A stretch of 56,475 bases of DNA, from NCBI GenBank assembly GCA_003151475.1, contig PLXQ01000037.1, positions 1 to 56,475 on the forward strand, read 5' to 3'. Positions 1 through 8,833 of the stretch are shown here, piece after piece. Origin of the DNA: Acidimicrobiaceae bacterium (GTDB taxonomy: Bacteria > Actinomycetota > Acidimicrobiia > Acidimicrobiales > UBA8190). Every line of letters starts with the position of its first letter. Position 1 is the first letter of the stretch. Both the position numbers and the translations under genes were made by a program. The notes beneath the pieces were generated by a model. The model did no database searches and was not told the DNA's origin. It was given only the letters and a program-made list of their open reading frames with translations.

Positions 1-35
1 GTGACGATCGCCACCTTGCCGTCGAGAATTCCCAT
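1..35 (-). CDS. SDR-family oxidoreductase, N-terminus only (cut by window edge)
   Basis: Only the first 11 codons are present, reading MGILDGKVAIV, followed by part of a Thr codon. This is the usual opening of short-chain dehydrogenases (beta-1 strand before the TGxxxGxG dinucleotide motif). An AAGGAG ribosome site lies 12 bases upstream of the ATG. It follows the amidohydrolase gene on the same strand after about 137 bases, so it may be co-transcribed with it. The substrate cannot be inferred from this fragment. Confidence 0.6.
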   Translation of the reverse strand, partial: MGILDGKVAIV

Positions 36-172
36 CGTCGTCTGTGTCTCCTTGGTCGTGGGTGCCGGGCCGCGTCGAGCCGGGCAGCTGTCTCGGTGTT
101 TTCGTGGCCCATCGTGGGGCGTTTTCGTCTTCCAGCTTCGGGCCGGGTGAGGCGCCCCGGCACCGTGGGCTT

Positions 173-1321
173 CTAGCCCAGGCGGTAGAGCTCGCGGGCG
201 TTGTCGCAGCACATGCGCTGACGCTCGTTGTCGGGGACACCACCCATCGACTCCTCCACGATGCGCCGTGAGTAGGGCCAGTCGTGGCGGTGATGGGGGT
301 AGTCGGTGGACCACATGAGGTTGTCGACGCCGATCCAGTGGCGGGTGGCCACGGCGAAGGGCTCGCGGATGAAGGTGACCTTCCAGTTGCGGCGGAAGTA
401 CTCCGACGGGGTCATCTTGAGGGTGGTCTTCGTCCAGGTCCGGTTGCGCCAGTAGTGGTCGTCCATGTGCTCGAGGAAGTGGGGAACCCAGCCGGCGCCG
501 CATTCGACGGCCACGCACTGGAGGTTCGGGAAGCGGTCGAAGATGCCGGAGTAGATGAACTTCGACATGAAGCCCGAGGCCTCACCGACGGGGCCGCCCA
601 TCTCGGCCAGGCCGATCTCCCGACCGGCCGAGGCGGCCGCCTTCTGGAACGAACTGGCTGTGCGCTTGCCCGCCTGGCGGAGACCGGAGTGGATGTGGAC
701 CGGGATCTCCTCTTCCTCGGCCGCCTCCCAGAAGGCGTCGTCCTCGGAGGAGAGCTCGGAGTTGCCCGAGGGGTAGGCCGAGATGATGACGCCCTTGTAG
801 CCGGCCGCCTTGGCGTTCTTCAACCACTTGACCGACGTCTGGATGTCGACGCCGGGGATCTGGGCCAGGCCGATGAGACGGTCGGGGGCCGCCGCCATGA
901 ACTCGTCGTGCATCCAGGTGTTGTAGGCCTCGAGGCCGGCCAGGTGGTAGTCGTCGTCGTCCTGGGCCATGAAGGCGCCCATGGTGCGCTGGGAGGGGAA
1001 GAGGACCTCGGCGTCGACACCGTCGAAATCCTGCTCCTCCACCCGGGCCTTACCCTCGAACGATCCCCGGAGGATCGAGTCGTAGGTCGATCCGTACCAC
1101 TCGAGGTCCTCGTAGCGCTTGCCGTACTGGCCGGCGTTGGTAACGAGGCCGAGCGGCATCGGGGGGGTGCCGGGGATGAGCTCCCAGGCGTCGCCGCCCT
1201 TCTGGTCCTTCACGAGCTTGGGCGCCCGGTCATGGAACTTCTTGGGCAGGTACTTGGTCCACATGTCGGGGGGTTCGACCACATGGCCGTCCGCCGAGAT
1301 GAGCCGGTACTGGCGCGTCAT
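173..1321 (-). CDS. Amidohydrolase-2 family metal-dependent hydrolase
   Basis: A 382-residue TIM-barrel amidohydrolase of the ACMSD/amidohydrolase-2 type, full length for the family. It opens with ADGHVVEPPDMW (residues 10-21), the family's N-terminal metal-site segment. A VHIHSG segment follows near residue 210, and STDYPHHRHDWP near residue 340 carries the C-terminal catalytic Asp. Members found beside acyl-CoA and steroid genes are thought to act as hydrolases or decarboxylases, but the substrate here is unknown. The ATG is preceded by AAGGAGG at four bases. A second paralogue lies at 15600-16874. The putative regulon site at 1386-1401 lies 65 bases upstream of the start. Confidence 0.9.
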   Translation of the reverse strand: MTRQYRLISADGHVVEPPDMWTKYLPKKFHDRAPKLVKDQKGGDAWELIPGTPPMPLGLVTNAGQYGKRYEDLEWYGSTYDSILRGSFEGKARVEEQDFDGVDAEVLFPSQRTMGAFMAQDDDDYHLAGLEAYNTWMHDEFMAAAPDRLIGLAQIPGVDIQTSVKWLKNAKAAGYKGVIISAYPSGNSELSSEDDAFWEAAEEEEIPVHIHSGLRQAGKRTASSFQKAAASAGREIGLAEMGGPVGEASGFMSKFIYSGIFDRFPNLQCVAVECGAGWVPHFLEHMDDHYWRNRTWTKTTLKMTPSEYFRRNWKVTFIREPFAVATRHWIGVDNLMWSTDYPHHRHDWPYSRRIVEESMGGVPDNERQRMCCDNARELYRLG

Positions 1322-1385
1322 ACGTCCTCCTTGGCCGCCCCCTCGGGGCAGGAGCCGGAAAGCCCCACAGGCCCCCCGGAGTTCT

Positions 1386-1401
1386 CTGACTTTCGTGTCA
1401 G
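1386..1401. promoter_or_regulatory. Putative regulon operator, site A
   Basis: CTGACTTTCGTGTCAG is a perfect 5-bp inverted repeat (CTGAC/GTCAG) with a 6-bp centre; in the other orientation it reads CTGACACGAAAGTCAG. It lies upstream of the amidohydrolase gene. Four more sites of the same form occur at 2407, 7579, 15499 and 19998, all in intergenic regions of the same catabolic cluster. The architecture suits a TetR-type dimer; the regulator itself is not in the window. Confidence 0.6.
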
Positions 1402-1478
1402 CTTACTGTGGTGACGGGAACCGGGAAAGCCGGTCGCCGTCCCGGGCCCAATGGCCCGGAAAGCCCTGATTTCTCTGC

Positions 1479-2324
1479 TCAGAATCCCTTGAACTCAGGC
1501 GGGCGGCGCTCGGCGAAGGAGCGCAGGCCCTCGCCGCAGTCCACCGTTCCTGTAATCAGTTCCTGGGCCCAGGCCTCGTCGTCGAAGGCCGTCTGGCGGT
1601 CGGAGTCGAGGGAGCGGTTGAGGAGCCACTTGGCCATACCGAGGGCCTTGGTCGGGCCCTTCGCCAAGCGGCCGGCCAGCTCGGCCGCCGTGGCCTCGAG
1701 CTGGTCGGCGGGGACGACGCGGTTGACGAGGCCGAGGGCGAGCGCGTCGGTGGCGGGGAGGTCGTCGCCGAAGAAGATGAGCTCCTTGGCCTTCTGGAGA
1801 CCGATGAGGCGGGGCAGGAGATAGGCGCCTCCCCCGTCGGGGGAGATGCCCCGGCGGACAAAGACCTCGATGAAGCGGGCCTCTTCGGCCGCCACCACCA
1901 GGTCGCAGGCGAAGGCCAGGTGGGCGCCGATGCCCGCGGCGGTGCCGTTGACCGCCGCGATGACCGGCTTCTCGCAGTCGAGGACCGCTCCCACCAGACG
2001 CTGGGCGCCGCGCCGGATGACCCGGGCCGCCTCGCCCATGACCCGGTCGGGCGCCCCCTCGGGGCGGGCCGGGGCGGGGCGGCGGCCGCCGGCGCGGAGA
2101 TCGGCACCCGTGCAGAAGCCCTTGCCGGTGGCGGTGAGGACGACGCAGCGGACGTCGAGGGAGGCCGAGGCGTCCTCCAGGAGGGCGATGACCCGGTTTC
2201 TCTGGTCGGGGGTGATGGCGTTTCTGACGACGGGCCGGTTCAGGGTGATCCAGGCCACCTGATTCTCGACGCGGTGCTGCACCTGGTCCTCGAGCGGCTG
2301 TTCCTCGACCGGCTGGTCCGACAC
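1479..2324 (-). CDS. Enoyl-CoA hydratase/isomerase (crotonase family)
   Basis: About 281 residues, typical of crotonases, which hydrate or isomerise enoyl-CoA esters. The CoA/oxyanion segment GKGFCTGADL and the second oxyanion segment NGTAAGIGAHLAFACDLV are present. The GISPDGGGAYLL segment has Asp where classical hydratases have the second catalytic Glu, as in many GISPDGG-class members, so isomerase or hydrolase activity is also possible. I chose the GTG at 2324 because AGGAGG sits seven bases upstream; an ATG at 2330 lies only one base from that site. The gene is divergent from the DUF35 gene, with a regulon site between them. Confidence 0.88.
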   Translation of the reverse strand: MSDQPVEEQPLEDQVQHRVENQVAWITLNRPVVRNAITPDQRNRVIALLEDASASLDVRCVVLTATGKGFCTGADLRAGGRRPAPARPEGAPDRVMGEAARVIRRGAQRLVGAVLDCEKPVIAAVNGTAAGIGAHLAFACDLVVAAEEARFIEVFVRRGISPDGGGAYLLPRLIGLQKAKELIFFGDDLPATDALALGLVNRVVPADQLEATAAELAGRLAKGPTKALGMAKWLLNRSLDSDRQTAFDDEAWAQELITGTVDCGEGLRSFAERRPPEFKGF

Positions 2325-2406
2325 GTCCATTCCTCCTGGCTGTCCTCGTCGGTGCTGTATGGGGGGGTGTCCGGCGCCGACCCGACGGCCGGCGGCGCCG
2401 CCAAGC

Positions 2407-2422
2407 ATGACACGGACGTCAC
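2407..2422. promoter_or_regulatory. Putative regulon operator, site B
   Basis: ATGACACGGACGTCAC keeps the TGAC-N6-GTCA core of the proposed operator, with both outermost bases changed. It lies midway between the divergent enoyl-CoA hydratase (start 2324) and DUF35 gene (start 2472), so one site could serve both directions. Confidence 0.5.
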
Positions 2423-2471
2423 CCATGTGAACGGGCGTACTAATGTCCGTCAAATGGGGGAGACCAAGCAG

Positions 2472-2855
2472 ATGTCGGTGGTGGATTACCTCGTTCTGGG
2501 CGACGAGCCGCACCTCGAGGCCAACGCCTGCACGTCGTGCGGGGCGCTGTTCTTCGACCGGCGCAACGCCTGTGCCAAGTGCGGGAAGCAGAGCTTCGAG
2601 AAGCGGGCGCTCAGCAACAGCGGGATCGTCCGGTCCTACACGATCATCCACCGGGCCGCGCCCAACGTGGCTGTGCCCTATGTCTCGTCGGTGATCGAGC
2701 TCGACGGCGGGGGCGTGGTGAAGGGGAACCTCTTGGAAGCCGGCTCCGACCCGGAGAAGATCGAGCTCGGGATGAAGGTGAAGATGACCACCTTCGGCTG
2801 CGGGGTCGACGAAGAAGGCACCGAAGCGGTGGCCTTCGGCTTCGTCCCCGCCTGA
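2472..2855 (+). CDS. DUF35 OB-fold protein with rubredoxin-like zinc ribbon (thiolase partner)
   Basis: A 127-residue protein with an N-terminal zinc ribbon (CTSCG...CAKCG, about residues 17-37) followed by an OB-fold (about residues 45-125). DUF35 proteins usually pair with SCP2-type thiolases or steroid side-chain aldolases and bind the acyl-CoA; ChsH2 with Ltp2 is the characterised case. The next gene here is such a thiolase. The ATG at 2472 is preceded by GGGGGAG at nine bases and places the Zn ribbon at the N-terminus, as usual. It is the first gene of the DUF35-thiolase-CaiB operon. Confidence 0.85.
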   Translation: MSVVDYLVLGDEPHLEANACTSCGALFFDRRNACAKCGKQSFEKRALSNSGIVRSYTIIHRAAPNVAVPYVSSVIELDGGGVVKGNLLEAGSDPEKIELGMKVKMTTFGCGVDEEGTEAVAFGFVPA

Positions 2856-2859
2856 CGGT

Positions 2860-2893
2860 GCCGGTCCTGATCGAGGGCCGGTCCTGATCGAGG
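2860..2893. repeat. 17-bp perfect tandem duplication
   Basis: GCCGGTCCTGATCGAGG occurs twice back to back, immediately after the DUF35 stop codon and 73 bases before the thiolase start. No function is evident; it may be a recent slippage product. Confidence 0.8.
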
Positions 2894-2966
2894 CGGTCAT
2901 TTCGCTCAATGTTTTGTGACGCCGGGGCCCTTATCTGAGGGCGGCGGATGACGGGAGGAGTTGGTG

Positions 2967-4172
2967 ATGGCAGACAACATCTGGATCATCGGAGCCACGA
3001 TGACCAAGTTCGGGCGCTACCCGGACAAAGACAGCGTCGACCTGGCCTCAGAGACGGCTCTCGGGGCCCTGGCCGACGCCGGGGCCACCATCGGCGACAT
3101 GCAGTCGCTGTCGGTGGGATGTCTGTTGGAGGCGTCCAACATGCTGGGCCAGCACCTGCAGAAGCAGATCGGCCAGACCGGGATCCCGGTGTTCAACGTG
3201 GCCAACGCTTGTGCCACAGGAGCCACGGCCGTGCGGACGGCCATGCTGTCGATCAAGGCCGGGGAAGCCGACATGGCCCTGGCCGTCGGGGTCGAGCAGA
3301 TGGGAAAGATGGGCCTTCTCGGGCCGGCCGGCCGGGAGCGGGCCAAGCCCACGGGCTTCGAGCGCTCCGGTCGCTACGGGACGGTGATGCCCGTCGAGGG
3401 CGTCCTCGGCACCCAGCTGATGCCCGGTGTCTTCGCCCAGGCCGGGATGGAGTACGCCTCGCACCACGACGGGGTGGGCTTCGAGCAGTTCGCCAAGGTG
3501 GCCGAGAAGAATCACGCCCACTCGACGCTGAACCCGCTGGCGCAGTACCAGAAGGCCTTCAGCCTGGAGGAGGTGATGGGGGCGACCATGATCGCCTACC
3601 CGAACACCCTTCTCATGTGCTGCCCCACCGGTGACGGATCGGCCGCCGTGGTGCTGTGCTCGGACAAGAAGCTCAAGACCCTCGACCCCGACGTCCGGCG
3701 CCGGGCCGTGAAGATCTCGGCCTCGGTTCTCACGTCCGACCCCTACGTCGAGTCCGACACGGGCCAGCCCGACGTGTCCACGCTGACCAAGCAGGCGGCC
3801 AAGACCGCCTACGAGCAGGCCGGGGTGGGACCGGCCGACCTCGACCTGGTGGAGCTGCACGACTGCTTCGCCACGGCCGAGTTGATCCACTACGAGAACC
3901 TCTCTCTGTGCGAGCCCGGCGGGGCCGGCGACTTCATCGACCGGCGGGGCCCCTGGCGCGACGGCCAGACCCCGGTGAACGTCTCGGGTGGTCTGATCTC
4001 GAAGGGCCACCCCATCGGTGCCACCGGGGTGGCGAACCTCTACGAGGTGGCCACCCACCTGCGCGGCGAAGCAGGCGACCGGCAGATCGAGGGGGCCAAG
4101 GTCGGGCTGACCCACGTGATCGGGCTGGGCTCGGCCTGCGCCGTGCACATCCTCGAGAAGGCCGCCTCCTGA
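2967..4172 (+). CDS. SCP2-type thiolase / acetyl-CoA acetyltransferase
   Basis: A 401-residue thiolase of the SCP-x class without a fused sterol-carrier domain. The nucleophile segment NACATGAT (Cys at residue 82), the ELHDCFATAE segment and the C-terminal GGLISKGHPIGATG with catalytic His are all intact. It should cleave 3-ketoacyl-CoA or condense acyl-CoAs. I chose the ATG at 2967 because GGGAGGAG lies six bases upstream; TTG 2961 and GTG 2964 are less likely. It sits between DUF35 and CaiB genes, with only four bases to the latter, so the three probably act on one acyl-CoA intermediate. Confidence 0.92.
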   Translation: MADNIWIIGATMTKFGRYPDKDSVDLASETALGALADAGATIGDMQSLSVGCLLEASNMLGQHLQKQIGQTGIPVFNVANACATGATAVRTAMLSIKAGEADMALAVGVEQMGKMGLLGPAGRERAKPTGFERSGRYGTVMPVEGVLGTQLMPGVFAQAGMEYASHHDGVGFEQFAKVAEKNHAHSTLNPLAQYQKAFSLEEVMGATMIAYPNTLLMCCPTGDGSAAVVLCSDKKLKTLDPDVRRRAVKISASVLTSDPYVESDTGQPDVSTLTKQAAKTAYEQAGVGPADLDLVELHDCFATAELIHYENLSLCEPGGAGDFIDRRGPWRDGQTPVNVSGGLISKGHPIGATGVANLYEVATHLRGEAGDRQIEGAKVGLTHVIGLGSACAVHILEKAAS

Positions 4173-4176
4173 GGTA

Positions 4177-6534
4177 GTGCCCGACGCTCTTCTGGCCGGG
4201 GTCAGGGTCATCGACATCGCCGGGGAACCGGCGACCATGACGGGCCGGATCCTGGCCGACCTCGGCGCCGAGGTCATAAAGGTCGAACCCCCCGGGGGTG
4301 ACCCGCTGCGGCGGGTGCCGCCCTTCGGACCCGACGGAATGTCGCTGCGCCACACCGTCTGGAGCGCCGGGAAGTCCCTCGTCACCCTCGACCCCGCCGA
4401 CCCCGCCGACCCCGGCTCGCTGGCCGAGCTGCTGGCCGGGGCCGACGTCGTCATCGCCACGCCCGGTTGGCCCGGCGCCATGGAGGTCGATCCGTCGGCC
4501 GCCCCCGACGCCGTCTGGGTCAACGTCAGCGCCTTCGGTACCGACGGGCCCCGGTCAGCCTGGAAGGCGAGCGATCTCGGGGTGATGGCCTCGACGGGGA
4601 ACATGTACTGCACGGGCGATCCCGACCGGCCCCCGGTGCGCTGCACGGAGCCGACGGCATGGGCCCATGTCGGTCCCGAGGCGGCCATGGCGGCGCTGAC
4701 CGGTCTGGCCTCGGGGCGGTCCCAGGTGGTGGACGTCTCGGCCCAGGAGTCGGTGATGATCGCCTCCATGGGTCACGCCGGGCGGTTCCCCCGGACGAAG
4801 ATGCGGGGGAAGCGGTCGGGGGCGAGCATCGGGGTGACCCGGGAGATCTGGCCCTGCGCCGACGGCTTCGTCTCCTTTGGACTGCGCGGCGGGAAGGCCC
4901 GGGTGAAGAACCTGCAGACCATCACCCGTCTGGTGGACGAGGACGGCCTGGCCACGCCGGCGCTCACCGACCAGGACTGGACGAGCTACGACCACAACAA
5001 GATGAGTCGCGACGAGCTCGACGCCATCGCCGGACCCATCGCCTCGTACTTCCTCCGTCACACCATGACCGAGCTCTACGAGACGGCCGTCGAGACGAAC
5101 CTGATGCTGGCCCCGGCCAACTCGCCGAGCCAGTTGATCGAGAACAAGCAACTGGCCTTCCGGGACTACTTCTGCTCCTTCGACGGAGTCGCCCATCTCC
5201 CGCGCTCCTTCCTGGCCGTGACCAGCCCCGGTGACGAGGTGACCCGTCCCGGACCGACGGCGCCGGGACCGGCCTGGTCAGAAAGAAAGCCCAGGTCGTC
5301 GTCGGTCTCTCCCACCGGCGCAGCGACGGCCGGGGCCTGGGCGGGGACGAAGATCCTCGAGTTCGGGACGGGGGCGGCCGGTCCCATCGCCATCCGCTAC
5401 TTCGCCGAGCACGGGGCCACGGTGATCCGGATCGAATCGCGCTCACGACCCGATTTCCTGCGGACCTACGGGCTCGGGCCCGGCAATCCCTGCGGCCTCG
5501 AGGGCTCGGACATGTTCGACGCCCTGAACGTGGGCAAGCTCGGGCTGACCCTCAACCTGAAGCACCCCGAAGGCGTCGCCCTGGCCAAGCGGCTGATCGG
5601 CTGGGCCGACGCCGTGGCCGAGAACTTCGCCCCCCGGGCCATGCGGGGCTTCGGCCTCGACTACGGATCGCTGGCGGCGGAAAAGCCCGACCTGGTGATG
5701 ATCAGCTCCTGTCTCCAGGGCCAGACGGGCCCGCACAAGGACTACCCCGGCTTCGGCGGCCAGGGCGCGGCGCTGGGCGGCTACAACATGCTCACCGGCT
5801 GGCCCGACCGCGAGCCGATCGGCCCCTACGGGACGATCACCGATTCCCTCGCCCCCCGCTTCGTGGCCACCGCCCTCGCCTCGGGCCTCCTCTACCGGCG
5901 CCGGACGGGAAAGGGCGTCCATCTCGATGTGAGCCAGGTGGAGGCGGCCGTCTACTCCCTCTCGCCCTGGATCGCCGACTACGACGTCAACGGCCACACC
6001 GGCATCCGCCAGGGCAACCGCTCCGAGCGCTTCGTCCCCCACGGCGCCTTCCCCTGTGCCGGCGACGACCGCTTCGTCGCCCTGGCTTGCTGGGACGACG
6101 CCGACTGGCGCACCCTCACCGATGTGATCGGCATCGACGAGGCCACCTCCGGCCGCCTTTCCACCTTGGCGGCCCGCCTGGCCGCCGTGGACGAGATCGA
6201 GGAGATGATCGCCGCGTGGACGGCCGGCCGTGACGCGCTCGCGGCGGCCGAAACCCTGCAGGCCGCCGGCATCGAGGCCGTCCCCGTGGCCGATCTCGGT
6301 GACGCCTGGGCCGATCCCCAGCTGGCCCACCGCGGTCACTTCGTCACCTTGGACCATTCCTGCATGGGCGCCTGCGGCTACGAGCGAAACGGCTTCCGGC
6401 TGTCCGACGCCCCCGCCGGCTACGACCGTCCGAGCCCCCTGCTGGGCGAGCACAACGAGATGGTCCTGGGCGAGATCCTCGGTCTCGACGCCACCGAGCA
6501 GACGCGGCTGCTCGACGAGGGAGTCCTCGAGTAA
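4177..6534 (+). CDS. Tandem-domain CaiB/BaiF (family III) CoA-transferase
   Basis: A 785-residue protein made of two complete CaiB/BaiF-like halves, about residues 1-365 and 390-785. Each half begins with the typical segment (VRVIDIAG...GRILADLGAEVIKVE and TKILEFGTG...YFAEHGATVIRIE). Each also keeps a VDVSAQE or LDVSQVE segment near the expected active-site region. Family III enzymes move CoA between carboxylic acids or racemise 2-methylacyl-CoA. Single-domain members of about 400 residues form interlocked dimers, so this fusion may be a covalent pseudo-dimer. Start is GTG, four bases after the thiolase stop, implying translational coupling. Confidence 0.9.
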   Translation: MPDALLAGVRVIDIAGEPATMTGRILADLGAEVIKVEPPGGDPLRRVPPFGPDGMSLRHTVWSAGKSLVTLDPADPADPGSLAELLAGADVVIATPGWPGAMEVDPSAAPDAVWVNVSAFGTDGPRSAWKASDLGVMASTGNMYCTGDPDRPPVRCTEPTAWAHVGPEAAMAALTGLASGRSQVVDVSAQESVMIASMGHAGRFPRTKMRGKRSGASIGVTREIWPCADGFVSFGLRGGKARVKNLQTITRLVDEDGLATPALTDQDWTSYDHNKMSRDELDAIAGPIASYFLRHTMTELYETAVETNLMLAPANSPSQLIENKQLAFRDYFCSFDGVAHLPRSFLAVTSPGDEVTRPGPTAPGPAWSERKPRSSSVSPTGAATAGAWAGTKILEFGTGAAGPIAIRYFAEHGATVIRIESRSRPDFLRTYGLGPGNPCGLEGSDMFDALNVGKLGLTLNLKHPEGVALAKRLIGWADAVAENFAPRAMRGFGLDYGSLAAEKPDLVMISSCLQGQTGPHKDYPGFGGQGAALGGYNMLTGWPDREPIGPYGTITDSLAPRFVATALASGLLYRRRTGKGVHLDVSQVEAAVYSLSPWIADYDVNGHTGIRQGNRSERFVPHGAFPCAGDDRFVALACWDDADWRTLTDVIGIDEATSGRLSTLAARLAAVDEIEEMIAAWTAGRDALAAAETLQAAGIEAVPVADLGDAWADPQLAHRGHFVTLDHSCMGACGYERNGFRLSDAPAGYDRPSPLLGEHNEMVLGEILGLDATEQTRLLDEGVLE

Positions 6535-6540
6535 CGCGCC

Positions 6541-7548
6541 TCAGCCCTGGGCCACCGACGCCTGGGCCACCAGCTCGGCCACCCCGCCGAGGGCCCGCAG
6601 CAGGTCGTTCAGGTGGGTGCAGGACCGGATGCCGCTGAGCAGCTCGGGCACCGACCGCGACAGCTCGGCCAGTTGGCAGCCGACCAGATCGCCCACGGCG
6701 TCGGCGGCGGCGGGGCATTCGGGGAAGGGCAGCACCCGGGGCGCCGCCGTAATGGCATCGATGACCGTCCCCGATCCCGACGCCGTCACCGCGTACTCGT
6801 GGAGCACCACCTCGGCCCCGTTCTCCTCCCCCACCGTGTCGCGGAACATGGCCCAGATGGAGAAGCCCCCGTGGCCGTCGACCGAGACATCGAGGCACCG
6901 GCGCCGGCGCATCCAGTCGCGGTCGAGCGGTCCCATGGCGTGCCAGCCCCAGGGGTCGGCGTCGTCCACGGGTGCGGGCGGGCAGTCCTGGATGGGCATC
7001 CCGTGCGAGGTCTCGATACTGGCCACCGCCTCCCCGCCCGTCCGCCAGCCCGAGCAGAGATCGCTCATCCGCTCGAGCATGTTGGCGGGAACCAGGGTGG
7101 AGGGGTCATGGCCTTCGCGCCGGGCCAGCCGCATCCAGGCGTAGCCCGAGATGAGCGCGGCGGCCGGCATGTCGTCGAGCACCTGCCGGAGAAGCGATCC
7201 GGCCTCGGCCGCCGGCACCACCGTGGCCAGGTGCCGGCGGAATCCCCCACCGGCCCGGGCGCCGATCAGCTCATGGACCCAGGCGTCCGTCGGTGTCGTC
7301 TCCAGCGACGTCAGCTCCCGGCTCATGTCGAAACCGGCCGCCACCGAGGCATCGGCCAACACCGTGACGTCGTCGGGGCCGCCCTCTCCGGTGCGGAGGT
7401 CGCGGGCCAGGCCGGTCATGGCCAGCGCCGCGCTGAAGCCCCGGCGGGCTCCGATGTCGATCGACATGGTCCGCCGGATCGATCCCGGAGCCCGGGCGAT
7501 TACCGTCGCCAGGGGCTCCCGGGGGCTCACCGGTGTGCGTGGGGCCAC
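6541..7548 (-). CDS. DUF2889 family protein
   Basis: A 335-residue protein matching the DUF2889 pattern as I remember it: an N-terminal R-R-T-M-S-I-D segment and a C-terminal CTHLNDLLRALG segment. The family has no known biochemical activity but often accompanies acyl-CoA and thiolase genes in actinobacteria. It converges on the CaiB gene (six bases between stops) and diverges from the Ltp2-like thiolase across a region holding regulon site C. No signal peptide or membrane segment is seen. Confidence 0.75.
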   Translation of the reverse strand: MAPRTPVSPREPLATVIARAPGSIRRTMSIDIGARRGFSAALAMTGLARDLRTGEGGPDDVTVLADASVAAGFDMSRELTSLETTPTDAWVHELIGARAGGGFRRHLATVVPAAEAGSLLRQVLDDMPAAALISGYAWMRLARREGHDPSTLVPANMLERMSDLCSGWRTGGEAVASIETSHGMPIQDCPPAPVDDADPWGWHAMGPLDRDWMRRRRCLDVSVDGHGGFSIWAMFRDTVGEENGAEVVLHEYAVTASGSGTVIDAITAAPRVLPFPECPAAADAVGDLVGCQLAELSRSVPELLSGIRSCTHLNDLLRALGGVAELVAQASVAQG

Positions 7549-7578
7549 CGGGCCACGCTACCGTTCCAGCCGCGTTCT

Positions 7579-7594
7579 CCGACGCCGGTGTCAG
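7579..7594. promoter_or_regulatory. Putative regulon operator, site C
   Basis: CCGACGCCGGTGTCAG; the reverse complement reads CTGACACCGGCGTCGG, matching the other sites except in the distal half. It lies between the DUF2889 start (7548) and the thiolase start (7682). Confidence 0.5.
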
Positions 7595-7596
7595 GT

Positions 7597-7646
7597 TTCG
7601 CATCGGTCGGGAAGACGGTCGGGAAAAGTTTCGCATTGGTCAGAAA
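7597..7646. repeat. Direct repeat upstream of the thiolase gene
   Basis: TTTCGCATCGGTCGGGAA at 7597-7614 recurs as TTTCGCATTGGTCAGAAA at 7629-7646, a 32-bp offset or about three helical turns. It lies directly upstream of the 7682 start and just inside regulon site C. A second activator or repressor site is possible. Confidence 0.5.
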
Positions 7647-7681
7647 AAGCCGGGAAATCCAGAAAGAGAGGCACGGGGCAG

Positions 7682-8833
7682 ATGGCACGAAAGGTGGCGA
7701 TCGTCGGCGCCGCACTGTCGGACGTGGGCCGGGTAGACCACAAGTCGGCCTTCGAGCTGCACCACCAGGCCACCTCCCGGGCCCTGGCCGACTCGGGCAT
7801 CGACCGCCGCGAGGTGGACGGCTTCATGTCCCACGGCACGGGGGCCCTGCCCCCCATCGAGCTGGCCGAGTACCTGGGCCTCGCCTCCCACATCGACTAC
7901 ATCGACTCGACCGGCGTGGGTGGTTCGTGCTGGGAGATGTTCTTAGAGCACGCCGTGGCCGCCATCGCCCAGGGCCAGATCGACACCGTCGTGCTCTCCT
8001 ACGGCTCGACCTCGCGGGCGGATCTGAAGCGCCGTCAGCGCACGGCCAACCTCTTCTTCGGAAACAAGGGCCCCATCCAGTTCGACGCCCCCTTCGGCCA
8101 CACCCTGATCGCCAAGCACGCCATGTCGGCCAAGCGGCACATGCACGAATTCGGCACCACCATCGAGCAGTTGGCCGAGATAGCGGTCTCCGCCCGCTAC
8201 AACGCCGGCTTCAATCCCGACGCCTACTACCGCGACCCCATCACCATCGAGGACGTCCAGTCGTCGAAGATGATCGCCGACCCCTTCACCAAGCTCCACT
8301 GCTGTATCCGCTCCGACGGGGGCGGGGCCATCGTCCTCACCCACGAGGAGCGGGCCCGGGACTGCGCCAACACCCCGATCTGGGTCCTCGGCACCGGTGA
8401 GGCCATCTCCCACACCACCATGTCCGAGTGGGCCGACTTCACCGAGTCCCCCTGTGTCCGCTCGGGCAAGAAAGCCTTCGCCCAGGCCGGGGTCTCCCCT
8501 GACGAGATCGACGTGGTCGAGGTCTATGACTCCTTCACCCTGACCGTCCTACTCACCTTGGAAGGACTGGGTTTCTGCAAGAAGGGCGAGGGCGGCGCCT
8601 TCGTCGAGAACGGCCGGCTCCGGGTGGGCGGCGAGCTGCCCACCAACACCGATGGCGGCGGCCTCTCCTCCTGCCAGCCCGGCATGCGCGGCATCTTCTT
8701 ACTCGTCGAAGCGGTGAAGCAGCTCCGCGGCGAATGCGACGCCCGCCAGGTCCCCGATGCCAAACTGGCCTGTGTCAATGCGACGGGGGGCTGGATCTCC
8801 TCCACGGGAACGGCCATCCTCGGCCGTGAGTAG
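7682..8833 (+). CDS. SCP2 thiolase-like protein, Ltp2-type active-site signature
   Basis: A 383-residue thiolase-fold protein. The nucleophile region reads GVGGSCWEMF, keeping a Cys. The C-terminal GHP motif is replaced by GGGLSSCQPGM, which resembles the GGGLSY-x-HPGM pattern of steroid side-chain aldolases (Ltp2 and relatives) more than thiolases. The VVEVYDSFTLTVLL segment also fits that group. It could therefore be a retro-aldolase or non-decarboxylating condensing enzyme; the missing His argues against ordinary thiolysis. No DUF35 gene adjoins it, so its partner may be the one at 2472. The phosphoesterase GTG overlaps its stop by eight bases. Confidence 0.82.
   Translation: MARKVAIVGAALSDVGRVDHKSAFELHHQATSRALADSGIDRREVDGFMSHGTGALPPIELAEYLGLASHIDYIDSTGVGGSCWEMFLEHAVAAIAQGQIDTVVLSYGSTSRADLKRRQRTANLFFGNKGPIQFDAPFGHTLIAKHAMSAKRHMHEFGTTIEQLAEIAVSARYNAGFNPDAYYRDPITIEDVQSSKMIADPFTKLHCCIRSDGGGAIVLTHEERARDCANTPIWVLGTGEAISHTTMSEWADFTESPCVRSGKKAFAQAGVSPDEIDVVEVYDSFTLTVLLTLEGLGFCKKGEGGAFVENGRLRVGGELPTNTDGGGLSSCQPGMRGIFLLVEAVKQLRGECDARQVPDAKLACVNATGGWISSTGTAILGRE

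Noticed and set aside
3048..4769. Long open frame antisense to the thiolase and CaiB genes (minus strand)
   Set aside because: Its composition (Gly, Arg, Val, His) is that of a mirror frame of GC-rich coding DNA, it has no recognisable motif, and it opposes two genes with full catalytic signatures.
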